A stretch of DNA of 29,512 nucleotides. Source: Annulohypoxylon bovei var. microspora. Its lineage: Eukaryota; Ascomycota; Sordariomycetes; Xylariales; Hypoxylaceae. The position numbers were made by a program, and so were the translations under genes. This document shows, piece by piece, positions 29,465-29,512 of the stretch (within the stretch, counting starts at the first letter, position 1; every line of letters starts with the position of its first letter). Below the pieces are notes generated by a model that did no database searches, was not told where the DNA came from, and was given only the letters and a program-made list of their open reading frames with translations. Location: positions 1-29,512 of the forward strand of contig MU405446.1 of the NCBI GenBank assembly GCA_022836615.1, read 5' to 3'.

Positions 29465-29512
29465 CATGCATTAATGCCGCATTTTGGTTGATTATGCGCA
29501 TAACGGATCGGA

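Larger units (their letters stand above)
28880..29512. other. BUD6 upstream region and repeat-bearing right edge
   Basis: 28880-28990 is CT/AG-rich and should hold the BUD6 leader and core promoter. Beyond it no coding frame is supported; 29021-29287 (-) is open but has no motifs. An imperfect inverted repeat (29250-29275) and a duplicated 14-mer (29436-29464) suggest that a repeat begins near the right edge. Confidence 0.45.

Overview
The window looks like nuclear DNA of a filamentous ascomycete, most likely a Sordariomycete-type Pezizomycotina. The genes carry short introns, mostly 49-66 nt, with GT...AG ends and internal CTAAC/CTGAC-like branch sites. Genes lie on both strands with 0.4-2.3 kb spacers. 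Several families are typical of these fungi: an F-box gene with a fungal N-terminal zinc-type motif, a secreted peptide-N-glycanase A, an aminoglycoside-phosphotransferase-fold kinase, an S41 peptidase with a C-terminal anchor, and BUD6/AIP3. Genus cannot be told from the sequence alone.

Layout, left to right. 1-349: repeat-rich spacer. 350-1542 (-): F-box gene with two in-frame TAG codons, probably a pseudogene. 2224-3929 (+): V-ATPase subunit B, four exons. 3930-6265: 2.3 kb with no firm gene, only coding-like fragments near 4.9-5.6 kb. 6266-7560 (+): secreted aldose 1-epimerase-like protein, two exons. 8168-9573 (-): DPH1, two exons. 9976-12043 (-): secreted PNGase A family protein, two exons. 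12767-13675 (+): APH-fold protein lacking the usual metal-binding Asp. 13676-15833: empty spacer. 15834-16160 (+): small conserved membrane-type protein. 16660-17033 (-): doubtful ORF. 17244-18506 (-): membrane-anchored, diverged Hsp70/actin-like ATPase-fold protein, rebuilt here from three exons. 19503-20928 (+): secreted SGNH hydrolase with a Cys-rich tail. 20929-22495: AT-rich, hairpin-rich spacer that looks like repeat debris. 22496-25083 (+): S41-family peptidase, five exons, with signal peptide and GPI-like tail. 25714-28879 (-): BUD6/AIP3, two exons. 28880-29512: upstream spacer ending in repeated motifs.

The genes do not form one pathway. There are housekeeping genes (VMA2, DPH1, BUD6), four proteins for the secretory route (epimerase, PNGase A, SGNH hydrolase, S41 peptidase) and two derived nucleotide-binding-fold proteins with eroded active-site motifs (the APH-fold and Hsp70-like genes). 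I see no biosynthetic cluster, CRISPR array, rRNA or convincing tRNA. The points most worth a second look are the two diverged ATPase/kinase folds, the F-box gene whose stops fit CpA-to-TpA (RIP-like) change, and the abrupt GC3 changes inside several genes.
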